DNA from: Anthoceros angustus
Lineage: Eukaryota; Streptophyta; Anthocerotopsida; Anthocerotales; Anthocerotaceae
Assembly: GCA_010909165.1 (NCBI GenBank)
Contig: VJWM01000234.1
Span: forward strand, 212,455-276,454
DNA length: 64,000 bases
Direction of reading: 5' to 3'
The notes beneath the pieces are model-generated. The model was not told the origin of the DNA and made no database searches. It was given only the letters and a program-made list of their open reading frames with translations. Below are positions 11,140-21,305 of this stretch, piece after piece (the stretch's first letter is position 1; every line of letters begins with the position of its first letter). A program made the translations under genes and the position numbers.

Positions 11140-11741
11140 TCACCGCGGGGTCGCTCTTCTCCTTTCTCGCATATGGCACAGACCGAAAAGGTACTCTAGC
11201 AGTTGCTGGTGGATAGAAGACACATGGTTAGTATATGCAGCAGCACTCGGCCTGGAAGAAAATCCCATGTTTGATGCCGAGGGCAGCCCAGCGGCAGCAG
11301 CGACGCCGCCTCCACCTTTCTTCCAGCGACGTAGATGCCGCCTCCACTTTCCTTGCGGCCTATTGTGCCGGTGCGCACGGCTCTCTCTTAACCGAGCTTG
11401 ATGCCACTTCAACCTTTCTCGAGCAGGCTTGTTAGGAACCTTCTTTCCCCGGCCCTTGCTATCTCTTGGGTAACGCACGGCCCTCACCTCCTCGGAGGAA
11501 GAAGACATGTTGATCACCTTATGTTCGAGCAACTCTCTAGCAAGGATGCCGAGCGTGCGTGAACAACGTTATCGCCAAGACCGGTCTCCAATGGCTTTTG
11601 CTTTGGCCCATTAAGTGCCGGGCGAAGAGTTTCGGGCATGAGCAGTAAACAGGCACTGCACCGAGAGTCGATCGCATCTCCTAGAGCAAGGGACTGGAGT
11701 TGATAGTGACCGTGGAAATAAATCTCCGAAATGATCAACAA
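11140..11741 (-). pseudogene. Possible gag-like remnant on the minus strand
   Basis: The minus strand reads LLMPETLRPALNG, then in another frame LLEHKVINMSSSSEEV and a strongly basic stretch KGRGKKVPNKPARERL. This order (hydrophobic helix, short acidic turn, basic tail) resembles the second half of a copia gag. It lies inside the 3' region of copia B in the opposite orientation. It may be a fourth, fragmentary element or a chance open frame; I cannot confirm homology by eye. Confidence 0.35.
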
Positions 11742-11748
11742 GTGGGAG
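11733..11748 (+). other. Polypurine tract of copia B
   Basis: The sequence atcaacaagtgggag-t immediately precedes TGAAGAAG, the start of the 3' LTR. It matches the copia A polypurine tract over 16 bases. It defines the left edge of the split LTR. Confidence 0.75.
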
Positions 11749-11760
11749 TGAAGAAGTATG
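11749..11760 (+). repeat. Copia B 3' LTR, left piece
   Basis: The first 12 bases of the LTR (TGAAGAAGTATG) are followed abruptly by the copia C LTR. The LTR continues at 18318. The last five bases, GTATG, pair with GTATA at 18318-18322 as the likely target-site duplication of copia C. Confidence 0.7.
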
Positions 11761-11969
11761 TGAAGTTTATGCGGGGAGCTAGCGCTATCTTGTCCAACTA
11801 TGTATTCTCAATAATAATCAATAGTACAAAATGTCACTATAAGTGTTTGTCATACCATGCACCCTTCGACTAAGCAACCCTTCATACATTCGCCCTAATA
11901 AATAACCAAAGAAGTGCTTGTAGTAATCCTAACGATAAACCTTGTCCGTAAGAACCTTAACTCGTCACA
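11761..11969 (-). repeat. Copia C 3' LTR
   Basis: This direct repeat matches 18107-18317. Shared words include ctatgtattctcaataata, tacaaaatgtcactataag and cgtaagaaccttaactcgtc. Relative to its partner it has several small indels and substitutions. Confidence 0.85.
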
Positions 11970-11982
11970 CTCCCTCTCGAGC
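11970..11982 (-). other. Polypurine tract of copia C
   Basis: On the minus strand the sequence reads CTCGAGAGGGAG immediately before the 3' LTR. Its purine-rich core GAGAGGGAG is shorter than that of copia A and B. Confidence 0.55.
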
Positions 11983-12680
11983 GCAACGAGCCACATCGCT
12001 AAGTCCTTGTCAGAGCCACAGATCCCCATTAGCCTCGCCATCCACCGCCATCGAAAGTGCTGGCCAGAGATAACCATGGAGTCTCGCTACCACCCACAAT
12101 CGCTACTTTCGAACTTGTGCTCTTCGCTGTGATCCAACCATCTGATCAAATTGGTCACAATGAGAACCCAGAGCGTTGTAACGCTACGCAGCAAACGGGG
12201 CCTTGGGAAGCGTCCGCCAAGGATGGAAATACCAAAGAACCGCTACACTATTCCATCACCGGAGACAGACCGGAGGAACGGATCAACGCTAAGGTGTCAT
12301 CACCATCGGCCGATTATGACCATCAACCCGATAAAGGATTGGGAGGGATTGATGCCACTTACCGGATCCCCTGCCGAGGAAATGGAATGTGAAGGGCCGG
12401 AGCTACCACGACACCGCTAGATCGACCGACCTTTGAGGGAAGGTCAAGAGAATGAGCATGTGTTGTCGCAGCCCGTGTGATTAAGTATACAACCGGCTTC
12501 ATCCACCTGCTGCTAACCTGCTTGAGCTGCTTGGTATTCTGTTGTGGTACTCACACGCGCACTGCTGCCCGTATCCGGCTGCTGGGGGAGCAAGAGTAGG
12601 TGCTTGACTATCAGGGTGTCTCCAAAAGGCAAACTTACGGGAGATGCTCCTGACTGGGAAGATAGCAACTGCCAACCCAA
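11983..12680 (-). other. 3' non-pol region of copia C
   Basis: About 700 bases lie between the end of RNase H and the LTR. There are open frames of 60-110 codons on both strands, none recognisable. As in copia A and B, a long stretch separates pol from the polypurine tract. Confidence 0.4.
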
Positions 12681-13495
12681 CCCACCAGATAAGTGAATCG
12701 TTATCGTCAGCAAAGTCGACTGGAAATCACTTCAACCCTCAAGCCCTCAATGTGCTGATAATGTTTATGTTTCTAGCAGGCTCTCGCCAATGCTGGCAGT
12801 GTTGTCACCGCCTCACAAACCTACTTTTGTCACCGCTCCACAAAGATCACGGATGTAATGGTGTTGTATTTCTATTTGTTTGGTTCGGGCGTGAAAACGT
12901 GGGTTAGCAACCAAGGCCAGGGCAGACATATTGTCGCATAAAATCAAGGTTGGTTCCTCTTGCTTCTGCCCTAGGTCATGTAGAAACCTCCTTCCCCATT
13001 CTGCTTCCTTCGTAGCTTCTGTAAGGGACTTATATTCCGCCTCAGTGGAGGAAAGTGATATGGATGTTTGCTTTTGTCTTTGCCCAGCTTGATGTACCGC
13101 AGTAGGCTAATGTAAAACAGACGTGGACAAAGTTTTATGGAGTCCGAGTCTGAAGCCCAATCAGCGTCCGTAAACCCGGATAAGATAAGTCTATCCTCGT
13201 CACGCTTTGTATACCACCAAAAACATGGTACCCTTCTGGCACGAATATTCGCTTTTATCGCAATCCAATGTGCCTTCCTCGGATTTTCTGTGAATTGAGA
13301 TCGTGCTACAAAGATATTGTACATCGTGTCTCGGCCCAATTTGCCACGAAGATAAGGCTTCCCACAGCCTGCCTGTAGGGAACTCCTTCCATGTTTTGTT
13401 TCTCCCGGCACCGAGGACACATCGACTTCATGGAGCTTAACTCCTACCGCTGCTGGTGTAGCTCGTCCTCTAACTTGAACCTTCGCAGATCTCAT
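12681..13495 (-). pseudogene. Copia C RNase H, frameshifted
   Basis: The minus strand shows FTDADWASDSDS near 13150-13190 (first catalytic Asp), QTSISLSSTEAEYKSL near 13025-13070 (catalytic Glu), DNMSALALVANPRFHA near 12890-12940 and RTKQIEIQHHYIRDL near 12840-12890. These are the standard RNase H blocks in the right order, spread over several frames. Confidence 0.75.
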
Positions 13496-13643
13496 TAATG
13501 TATTTGAACGGTATAACCATAAGCTTTTACGTCCACACGAATGATCGGATCCCTAACCGAGGGCTCCTATGTCCTTCATTTCAAACTTTTGCTTAGCGTG
13601 CTTTTCACTTCTAACAACAATGGTTGGCTGTTGGTAGCCGTAA

Positions 13644-14318
13644 TCACGCGTCGTCTACATAGTTGCCAAGACCACGTACTCGCTCCTTTGGTAAGCCGAT
13701 ACACGTTGTGTGCCAGGCCGTGCCACGGTTGATGCTAAGAAGGTAGATGTGAATCGTGATGTACCATACCCTCCCAGACTGCTTTAGACCATATATACAT
13801 TTCAGGAGTTTCAAAACCTTGTGTGGGTGCTTCTGATCAACGTATGCCTTAGGTTGCTGCATATACAGATCCTCATCCAAGTCTCCATACAAGAAGGCCG
13901 TGCACACGTCCATCTGCTGGAGGTCTAAGTCATACTCTGTGGCTAGTGCAAGGATCATCCGAATGGACTGAGCCCTCACAACAGGTGAGAAGGTTTCCTG
14001 GTAGTCGAGTCCCTCGACTTGAGTGAAACCTCTCGCCACAAGTCTGGCTTTGAATCTGGCAACCTCACCCTTGGCATTCAACTTTAATTTAAATACCCAC
14101 TTACTTGAGATGGGCTTCCTACCATGTGGCAGGTCAACTAGGGTCCAGGTCCTGTTTTTGATCAATGATTGATATTCATCTTCAACTGCCACACGCCATT
14201 GTACAGCTTCTGGACCATTGAATGCCTGTGATAGGGTCTTGGGCTCATCTGGTAAGAGGACTGTTGCTGCTGAAGTGGAATGCCTGAAGTCGATTGATTG
14301 ATATGTGGTTCTACCCAC
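13644..14318 (-). CDS. Copia C reverse transcriptase (N-terminal and palm blocks)
   Basis: The open frame carries WTLVDLPHGRKPISSKWVFK, FKARLVARGFTQVEGLDYQE, MDVCTAFLYGDLDEDLY with the first catalytic Asp and KCIYGLKQSGRVWY, the order of RVT_2. Near 13655-13675 the frame reads GNYVDDA; the YVDD box is kept, but the segment between KQS and YVDD is much shorter than normal, so a deletion or frame jump is likely. An acidic linker precedes the domain (14162-14770). Confidence 0.8.
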   Translation of the reverse strand: MGRTTYQSIDFRHSTSAATVLLPDEPKTLSQAFNGPEAVQWRVAVEDEYQSLIKNRTWTLVDLPHGRKPISSKWVFKLKLNAKGEVARFKARLVARGFTQVEGLDYQETFSPVVRAQSIRMILALATEYDLDLQQMDVCTAFLYGDLDEDLYMQQPKAYVDQKHPHKVLKLLKCIYGLKQSGRVWYITIHIYLLSINRGTAWHTTCIGLPKERVRGLGNYVDDA

Positions 14319-14770
14319 TCTGACCTCGGTGGTCTCATTCGTGTGGAGCGTTGAGCCTCCTGTACAGGTGGAATAGCAACATCTGGCACGTGCTCCTCAT
14401 GTGCAGGAGCATCCTGGAAGGCATTTTCATCAAACAGATCTTCACGCTGGTAATCACCTTGATCAAGAATGAACTGTTCATGTTCTGAATTAACATCCTG
14501 CTCCACGGAATCCTGAAGTAACAAATCAGGGTGGTCAGGTTCATGCAGAACATGGTCATTTGCGGGTGGAGCATCAACGAGTGATGGTGGGGCATCATCA
14601 ACAGGGCCAGTATCATCTTGGGGATAGTCTACAGGAGGGTCAAGTGCTGGATCTGGCTCATCCGGATCTGCTAAGTCTTCTACCTCCTCTGAAGAGACAG
14701 TCACTCCTTCTGGAACTGGGGTTACTCCCTCTGAAGGTAGGGGCTCTCCCATAGATGAATGTGGTTCCAA
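14162..14770 (-). CDS. Copia C integrase-RT linker
   Basis: This open frame of 202 codons is very rich in Asp, Glu and Pro (for example DLADPDEPDPALDPPVDYP). It ends with RSTRMRPPRSEWVEP, the type of block that commonly precedes the RT domain in plant copia. It is not a separate gene but the flexible spacer of the polyprotein, and it is better preserved than its neighbours. Confidence 0.65.
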   Translation of the reverse strand: MEPHSSMGEPLPSEGVTPVPEGVTVSSEEVEDLADPDEPDPALDPPVDYPQDDTGPVDDAPPSLVDAPPANDHVLHEPDHPDLLLQDSVEQDVNSEHEQFILDQGDYQREDLFDENAFQDAPAHEEHVPDVAIPPVQEAQRSTRMRPPRSEWVEPHINQSTSGIPLQQQQSSYQMSPRPYHRHSMVQKLYNGVWQLKMNINH

Positions 14771-14819
14771 GAAGGTGACACTCCGTGCCAGAACAATGGT
14801 ATGGCGATGCTTGTCATAA

Positions 14820-15480
14820 AGTTTATAAGCTTTAACACTCTCGTATCCTACGAAAATAAGACCTTGTGCTCTATTGTCTAACTTCCTCCTCTTTTCGGCA
14901 GGATATGCGCAAAGCCCGAAGGCGAAATGAAGAATCTGGGCTTACGCCCAAAGCACCTCATAGGGGGTCCGCCTTTACAGGCCCGGTAAGCACCCTCTGT
15001 AAGTGTGGACCACACGCCTCTGCCAGATCCTTGGGGAGTCCCAAAGCAACATGCTGCGAGTCATGCCGAGTAAAGTTTGATTTTTACGTTCGGCAACTCC
15101 ATTATGTTGTGGTGTGTAGGGTACTGTCAGCTGACGTTGAATTCCAGATTGGAGGAGGTAGGCATCAAACTATGCATTGATGAATTCAGTGCCATTCTCA
15201 GTTCGAAACCATTTAACAGCCTGTCCAGTTTGCGGCTCAGGGAGCATCATGACTGGAAAGTATCACCTTTATGCATGGGAAGGTCCACGAGTATTGACTA
15301 TAGTCATCGGTAAGAGTAAGGTAATACCGAGAACCTCCAAGCGATGGCTCATGAATCTTCCAGGTGTCGACATGTATTAGTTCTAACACATGGCGGCCCT
15401 ATGTGCAGTGTGTTGAAAATGGTCGTTCTTCCGCTTAGCAAGTATACAGCTTCACAAATCGGAAGATCCTTGAAACATCT
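14820..15480 (-). pseudogene. Copia C integrase, frameshifted
   Basis: The minus strand reads RTENGTEFINA near 15170-15205 and IQRQLTVPYTPQHNGVAERK near 15080-15140. The second catalytic position is Glu (TENG) rather than the Asp of the usual TDNG, and a stop follows FINA. The Glu of VAERK is present. The first catalytic region (15250-15480) is hard to follow because of frame changes. Confidence 0.65.
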
Positions 15481-16000
15481 AGGTAAGGGTTCTCGATAAC
15501 CCTTTGCGTACCATATCAATAAGCTTTGCCCTGTTGGCATGACCAAGCCTGGCATGCCAAAGGGAAGCTAGCACTTTTGAATCTAGCTGACCTGTTCCTG
15601 TTGACAGAGCTGCAGGTTGAAACCTACAATGGATGTCAAGACGGTACAGATCACAGTCAGGAATGCCTTTGAACACTAGCTTGTGCGGAACAAAGATAGT
15701 CTGGAAAGAGCAGGAAGTCGTGTCTCCAAACATGCTGTAAAGTTTCAGACTCATCAGCCTGCTCAAGGACATGAGGTTCTTCGCCATTCGTGGAACATAC
15801 AAAACATCTTCCACTACCAGGTCAGTCTTGTCATGTAACTCGAAAATGCATTTACCACGTCCTTCAATTCGAAGGCCTGTCTCACTCTTCTCGTCACCCA
15901 ACAGCACCTTATCATGGATATGTGAGGTGTCCAGGTACGAGAACAATTCCTTGTCCTTGCATATGTGGGCAGTTGCACCTGAATCCAGGTACCAATTGTC
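15479..16000 (-). CDS. Copia C protease and GAG-pre-integrase segment
   Basis: The minus strand carries WYLDSGATAHIC at about 15960-15998, an intact aspartic protease active site. A continuous frame of 155 codons (15479-15946) follows with DLVVEDVLYVPRMAKNLMSL and then ASLWHARLGHANRAKLIDMV, the HH half of the integrase zinc finger. A short frameshift separates the active site from this frame. The protease would cleave the Gag-Pol polyprotein. Confidence 0.75.
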   Translation of the reverse strand, partial: DNWYLDSGATAHICKDKELFSYLDTSHIHDKVLLGDEKSETGLRIEGRGKCIFELHDKTDLVVEDVLYVPRMAKNLMSLSRLMSLKLYSMFGDTTSCSFQTIFVPHKLVFKGIPDCDLYRLDIHCRFQPAALSTGTGQLDSKVLASLWHARLGHANRAKLIDMVRKGLSRTLT

Positions 16001-16004
16001 CCTA

Positions 16005-16866
16005 TCATGGAAGGAGTTGGAGAGACATACTGTGTAGATTCTGACTGTTCCTTTGATGTTCTCTGCAGATGAGGAAGAGTCGTTTGAGCTCTTGTCCCAT
16101 GTCCTGGTGGATGCCTATGTTCACGCCTTCTTTTTTCTGAGTCTCGGCTGCGGGTATACCACACCGATTCTGTTTCGTCTTCTTAGGAGTTGAGCTTGAT
16201 GATCCAGAATCACCTTTGTTCGCCTGGTCAGGCTTGCCCCTCCGCCTGTTAGGTTTAAACTTGGCCATTAATACTTTGTCTGCCTTCGGCTTAGAGCTGC
16301 CGGCAGAGAACATACGGCTGTGCTCCTCCTGATGCAAGGCAGCCACCACATCTTCAACTGTGAGGGTGCTTGCGTTCAGTGACCAGCTGTCTTTGCATAA
16401 GGTCCATATAATGACAAATCATTGCTGGAGGGATCTGTGCTCATACAATGACATGTTCCTCAGCAATCTTGTACTTCAATGAAGCGAGCTGAGCACGCAA
16501 GTGGCGGAATTAGTACAGTAAGGACCCACTTTCTCTCCCTCTTTCATTCTTAACGTATAATACTCTTGTCTAATAGCGCATTGTTGCATTATATTTGTGA
16601 CCTGATAGGTCTTTTCTAACTGGTTCCATATCTCTATGCCCTTTGTGAGATACTCTATATCGTGGACAAGTATGGAATCGATCCATTAACCAAGACTCAC
16701 AAAGAACTTGGTTATGTGCTTCCCACCTATCCTTATCAGCTTGATTGCTGTGGATCGGATCGTTCAAATGAACCATGACCACCTCCGAGACACCTCGTGC
16801 TATAAGGATGGCCTTGATTCGCACTCTCCATGTGGTACTTAGTACGTTAAACCGATTCTCTTTCAA
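16005..16866 (-). pseudogene. Copia C gag, frameshifted
   Basis: The N-terminal part (16570-16866) contains TWRVRIKAILIARGV and DKDRWEAHNQVLCE, typical of copia gag helix blocks. The C-terminal part (16005-16349) starts MVAALHQEEHSRMF and is very basic, with a degraded knuckle around KQNRCGIP. The middle (16350-16570) is split by frameshifts. Confidence 0.65.
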
Positions 16867-16869
16867 GTC

Positions 16870-17450
16870 CGATGTGAAAGATGGGTTTGATATATTTTGG
16901 AGTGATCAGCAACAGGTGATGGGATCATCGAGAAGAACTGGATGAGGAGTGGTGATTGATGTCACTATCCTCACTATCGTTGTCATAGAATCTGGACATG
17001 CAAACCAGCTAAGTCTCAACCCTAAAACTATGGTTTTGGGAAGACCAAAGAGTGGTGTGCTGTCAAGCTTAAAACATGCATGTTATCTTAAGTACAGCTA
17101 ATGCAGACAATACATGATAGGGGATTGAGGTAGTAGGTGGGCACCTTCCTAATGAACAGCATGCTTCCTCCTTAATCTACCTTCCAAGAGACGTGTCTGT
17201 CCTGCAAAATTAACTTAGTGCACTTTCAAACATGAAACGCATTACTGAGTTCTTTTAGGTTATTAGTCATGTTGCTTGAATGTGGCAGATTAGTGAGCCT
17301 ATCGAATGTGAAGACACGAAAGATGCAAGACGATCGAATTGTGCCCTTTGAATCTAGAGGAAAAGTCATGGCAATAGGCGGTGGCGCTGTATCTCCTCGC
17401 CTCCACCGTGAGCAGGATCATCATAGGATGGTGGCTGCCGGTGGAAGGAG
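16870..17450 (-). other. Spacer between the extra ORF and gag of copia C
   Basis: I see no coherent coding sequence on the minus strand here. A plus-strand frame of 71 codons (17269-17484) has no recognisable features. Confidence 0.35.
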
Positions 17451-17452
17451 AC

Positions 17453-18067
17453 TCAGTAAGTATCTCTCTCCAATATGCATTTGATGCGAATCTCTGTAAG
17501 GTGTTTCACGTCACGGCTGATCCTTGCTATCTTTTTGTCGAAGCAGACTTGCATACGAGCAACGCTGTCCCGTAAAATATGTTGATTTCTTTCAATCTTT
17601 CCAAGAGCAGACTCCAAACGATCTTCAGCAATTTCTTTTCCCTTCAACCGCCTAATTGTGCAGTCGTAGCCTGGATGGTCCTTGAGACTAAGGGCTGACT
17701 GCAAATGGTTATCTGCTGCAGGGACAAAGACTGGGGTCTTGGCAGAATTTGTGAAGAGCGAATGCACAGGAATACTGCAGGCATGTGGCTGATAACGCAA
17801 TCCAGGGTTCTGATTTCTAGTGTAGCACCTAGCACGATACAAGGAGTCTACTTGAGAATTTTTCTCTTGTAACCTTGCAGAATGTGCTCGTGCACTAGGG
17901 GGTCCTGAATTCCTACCAACAAAATGCCTAAGGCACAGTTCAGGGTAGTTTGCCTCGTAGAGATCTATAACTTCGTCGATAGGAATAGGCCAGTTTGATC
18001 TGGGTGTGTGTGCGCCCACTTGTCGCCTTCCTGCCACGATCTCCACGGATCTACCCCTGCCCGGCAT
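17453..18067 (-). CDS. Unrecognised 204-codon ORF between PBS and gag of copia C
   Basis: The ATG (18067) lies about 25 bases downstream of the PBS, so this is the first ORF on the element's transcript. It is unbroken, unlike almost every other frame here. The N terminus is basic (MPGRGRSVEIVAGRRQVGAH), followed by PIPIDEVIDLYEANYPELC. The last 70 residues are charged and helical (GKEIAEDRLESALGKIERN), suggesting a coiled coil. It has no gag motifs and no zinc knuckle. It may be an accessory protein of the element, the true gag N terminus, or a captured host fragment; I do not recognise it. Confidence 0.5.
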   Translation of the reverse strand: MPGRGRSVEIVAGRRQVGAHTPRSNWPIPIDEVIDLYEANYPELCLRHFVGRNSGPPSARAHSARLQEKNSQVDSLYRARCYTRNQNPGLRYQPHACSIPVHSLFTNSAKTPVFVPAADNHLQSALSLKDHPGYDCTIRRLKGKEIAEDRLESALGKIERNQHILRDSVARMQVCFDKKIARISRDVKHLTEIRIKCILERDTY

Positions 18068-18091
18068 TATGGATTAGGAGTCGAGCATTTA

Positions 18092-18104
18092 GCCTCCGAT
18101 ACCA
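18092..18104 (-). other. Primer-binding site of copia C
   Basis: On the minus strand this reads TGGTATCGGAGGC, close to the plant copia PBS that pairs with initiator methionine tRNA. It begins two bases from the 5' LTR edge (18107), as expected. Confidence 0.8.
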
Positions 18105-18106
18105 TG

Positions 18107-18317
18107 TGAAGTTTGCGCAGGGAGCTAGCGCTATTTTGTCTCAACTATGTATTCTCAATAATAATCATCAATGGTACAAAATGTCACTATAAGTGTTTGT
18201 TTTCATGCACCCCTTCGACTAGGCAACCCTTCATACATTCGGCCCTAATAAATAACCAGCAAGTAAGCGAGTAATCCTAACGATAAACCCTGTCCGTAAG
18301 AACCTTAACTCGTCACA
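18107..18317 (-). repeat. Copia C 5' LTR
   Basis: Direct repeat partner of 11761-11969. It starts TGAAGTTTGCG and ends CGTCACA, with the terminal CA at 18316-18317. It lies next to the PBS. Confidence 0.85.
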
Positions 18318-18566
18318 GTATAGTGTGTTGAGCATTTACGTGAATTAGGTTGCAATAATCAACATACGTAATCATAAGGGTAGCTGAAAATAAATGTTAG
18401 TAAGTACCTGTTCATTAGGGTTGCGCCTCATGGTGAACCGTTATGTTGTTTTAAGTTCTAGTTTAAGTAATGTCTTTTCATAATAAGCATTTAAGCTTTT
18501 TCTTGATATACAATGATATATGTAATTACTAAATGAGTAATTGATCTACACTTATTCCTCACTACA
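18318..18566 (+). repeat. Copia B 3' LTR, right piece
   Basis: The block resumes with GTATAGTGTGTTGAG and includes TTCATTAGGGTTGCG, matching the order of words in the reverse complement of the copia A LTR. It is AT-rich and ends at CACTACA (18566), which supplies the terminal CA. Joined to 11749-11760 it gives an LTR of about 260 bp. Confidence 0.7.
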
Positions 18567-21305
18567 GATGATGTCACGCCGCCTCCTCTCTCCTCATGGA
18601 CTAGTCGCGATAGATGATACTTGCACGGAGCCTGGAGGATCCATGAAAGTCTAGAATGATATCCGCCCTTCCATCTTCCTGCTGACCTGTCGCATCCGAT
18701 CGTCTGAGGACATCTCGGTATGGGGCCATCTTCCCAAGGGCCCAGCCTCAATCAACATTAGGAGGATACCGTCCTGCGAACTCGGGCCCCTCGCCTTGTT
18801 CTTCGAAGACATCTCCTTCTCGTGATTTATCATGCATCGTGGATGACCCCACAGGCATTTGTAGAACAATCTTCCAGTCAGAACCATGACAAAATGTTAG
18901 GAGGACAGAGAGGAAGAAAGGTGCGAGTTGGAGGCTTCAAAGGTGTCGACTGCTGTCAGGCTTCTCAAATTGCATTGAGCCTCCTTCGGTTCACATTTCT
19001 TCGCTTGAAAGCCATATACGAAAGGAACACCTTGTAATCATCTGGGTGCAAATTATCAATGCCATAGGTGTCGATGCGTGAGCACTTGCACCTCCGTATG
19101 CACCGTGGTCCATGTCCAAACTTGCCCACAATAATCACCCGCCCTTGGCACGATTAGAGCCCCATTAGCCTTACCCACAATCTCAACAGGGGGTCCAGAT
19201 TGCCCCATCTTCCCGTGGGCTCACTTGCTTGATTAACAAACCTTCGTTCTAATGCCAAGTGTTGTTGGCTTGTGTGTCTCCTTGAATTGCATGTCTCCTC
19301 ATCCATGGCAAATGGATTGGGCCTGGGTGCTCTTCTTGCCCAGTCATTCCTCTCTTCTCCGCCGCCTCCATGCGCCGGTGTCATTGCCTTTGGTCAATTG
19401 AGAGACCCGCCTTCCTGACACTCGCAATGGGTTAAAAGCAATTGGAAAGTTCGAGTCAAGTAACACCAACATGCCCTCGAAAAACGCTCACCGGGAGTGG
19501 AGATTCGGGCAAGGCATCTCCGTCAGCCGCTTTGGTTTTCTGCCTTCTTCGCCCTTCCTCCTGATCCTGGGGTTGTCGGCTTCGCTGCTTCCGGGTGTCT
19601 TTCTTGCTACGCCTTCCACTCGCCATGTCCTTGCACCCCATCGTTGTCAATCGTAGAAGGCGCATACACAGGAGCCGTGAGTTGGAGCAAAAGCCAGGTG
19701 ATTGCCAATTACCACGTTTCATCGACACAGGTATCGCCGGCAAGCCCTCGGGAAAGGCGCCGCCTCGCGTGAATCGCTTCCGTACCGTGCAGGATGAGGA
19801 TTAGGCGTTTGCATTGCAAAGAGTTGCGTGCAAGCCGCTGCTGACCTTGATGGTGGTCAAGGCCGTGGATGCACGCGCTGGCAAATACCGTCGACAAGAC
19901 TCGAAATTGACTTCACACCGCAAGAAACGCGACGGAGCATGTTGCCACCTACTCCCTTTAACCTTGAATAGGTGTGTGGGTACATGGGTCTGTGCGTCGG
20001 AGGAAAAGGTACCGTAGGGGCAACAGCCACAAGATGCGACAACAACTTGTACCGGTACCGTGGCGGCTAATTGCATTGTCCTGATGGTGTCGATGTGCTG
20101 CATACACTTTCGTAGGAGACACGAAATGATGTCTCTTATCAGCCAAAGCCGCTGAGTGAGACAATGCTGTGAGGAGAAGAATGTTTTGCCAATTCAAAAG
20201 AGGCGAGCCGCAGTGTCTCTTTTTTAAAGAAAAGTGACAGTTATCATGTGATAAGGCGTACTGATGTAAGAAAACCATCTTGCCGCAAGTTGTGTCTTCC
20301 TAATACATTCGCCTGTGATGGTGTTCAAGAGCGAGACCCGTGTTTGAGGTTCCAGGCTAAGCCAGTGCCTGGCGGGGAGTTATTCCTTCAATCCCTGTTA
20401 AAAGCGGATTTGATGTGAATGCCAAATGTAGAGACAAGGTTATCACTTACATTATGGCGGGAGAGCCACCAATGCGGTGTTGCTGAAAGCATTTTGCGTC
20501 GGTGCTATCTTGCATAGTCGGGTATACCATAGGCCTGCAAGGCATGACCGAGTTGAAGAGCAGGTATTGCTTGAACGCACCATGCGGATGGGATGCCGTT
20601 TAGATCTCGCTGCAGTGCAATCCTCACACATGCTCTTAAGCTGCGATCGCGTGGATGGACTCAACATTTCTTTTCGGTACTTTGGCGTAAAGAAGTTGCC
20701 TAACGTTGAAGTGTACAACCTTCCATAGGACACCTTTACAAAACTTGAGGTTTGGAATCGCATTTCGGAGGGACATGGAACAAGTTGATTTCTTGTTTGT
20801 GTCATATGCATATTTCGGGAGGCTATGAATGAAAACTTTAAAGGGTGAAAATTCGAAAGTCTAATACGGTTTCGACATGCATGGGTGTCTCTATGCACGG
20901 GTCAAGTGATACAACATCCGAGATCTCGCATCACTCGGATTGATTACAGGTATGCCACTTACGGTAGACTCCGTCATTTCCTACCTAGAACTTGTAATAG
21001 GTATCATACTCTTTATGGAGAGCTAACCTTCCAACATAGCCGCCGTAGATGGAAAGCGTCCCGGAATGCGATGGGTGCCTTTATGAGCCACGTTGGAGCT
21101 GTAGAGAATGAAGGCTTACTTTTGACATGCCCTAAGTGTTCCTTAAGGCGCCTAGCATGCAGTAGCAACAATGTGAAGGCAAACCGCAAGATGTCGGGCG
21201 CCCTCATAAACAATTCTTGGTTGGCCTGCATGCCGACCGAGAGTGCCGACAATGCCGGTAGCGTCATTCGGTTCAGCTTGCATCGCACCGCCCCACTTCA
21301 CTATT
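18567..21305. other. Unassigned region right of copia B
   Basis: Apart from the weak minus-strand remnant at 18890-19626, I see no gene here. Open frames up to about 150 codons occur on both strands without recognisable domains and without a consistent strand. Composition is moderate and there are no obvious tandem repeats. Confidence 0.4.
18890..19626 (-). pseudogene. Unrecognised broken coding remnant
   Basis: From an ATG at 19626 the minus strand starts with a basic stretch (MASGRRSKKDTRKQRSRQPQ). Later fragments read NQASEPTGRWGNLDPLLRLW and IDTYGIDNLHPDDYKVFLSY in different frames. The last block looks protein-like, but I cannot name a family. It could be the remains of a gene or of an unknown element's gag. 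Confidence 0.25.

Larger units (their letters stand above)
11761..18317 (-). mobile_element. Ty1/copia retrotransposon C (minus strand), nested in copia B
   Basis: Two direct repeats of about 210 bp (11761-11969 and 18107-18317) begin TGAAGTTT and end CTCGTCACA on the plus strand. The right one adjoins a PBS (18092-18104) and the left one a polypurine tract (11970-11982, minus strand), so transcription runs right to left. Inside are an unusual ORF (17453-18067), gag, protease, integrase, RT and RNase H in copia order. The flanks GTATG/GTATA look like a 5-bp target duplication with one change. The LTRs are roughly 90 percent alike with several indels, so C is older than A but younger than B. 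Confidence 0.85.
6590..18566 (+). mobile_element. Ty1/copia retrotransposon B (plus strand), interrupted by element C
   Basis: Plus-strand gag (6621-7490), protease remnant, integrase (7990-8735), RT (9270-10033) and RNase H (10000-10690) are followed by about 1 kb of 3' sequence, a polypurine tract (11737-11748) and a 3' LTR split in two by copia C (11749-11760 and 18318-18566). The rejoined LTR is about 260 bp, close to copia A's 247 bp, and shares words with it such as TTCATTAGGGTT. No 5' LTR or PBS is visible: the gag start lies 32 bases from the copia A LTR, so B's left end has been lost. Confidence 0.8.
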
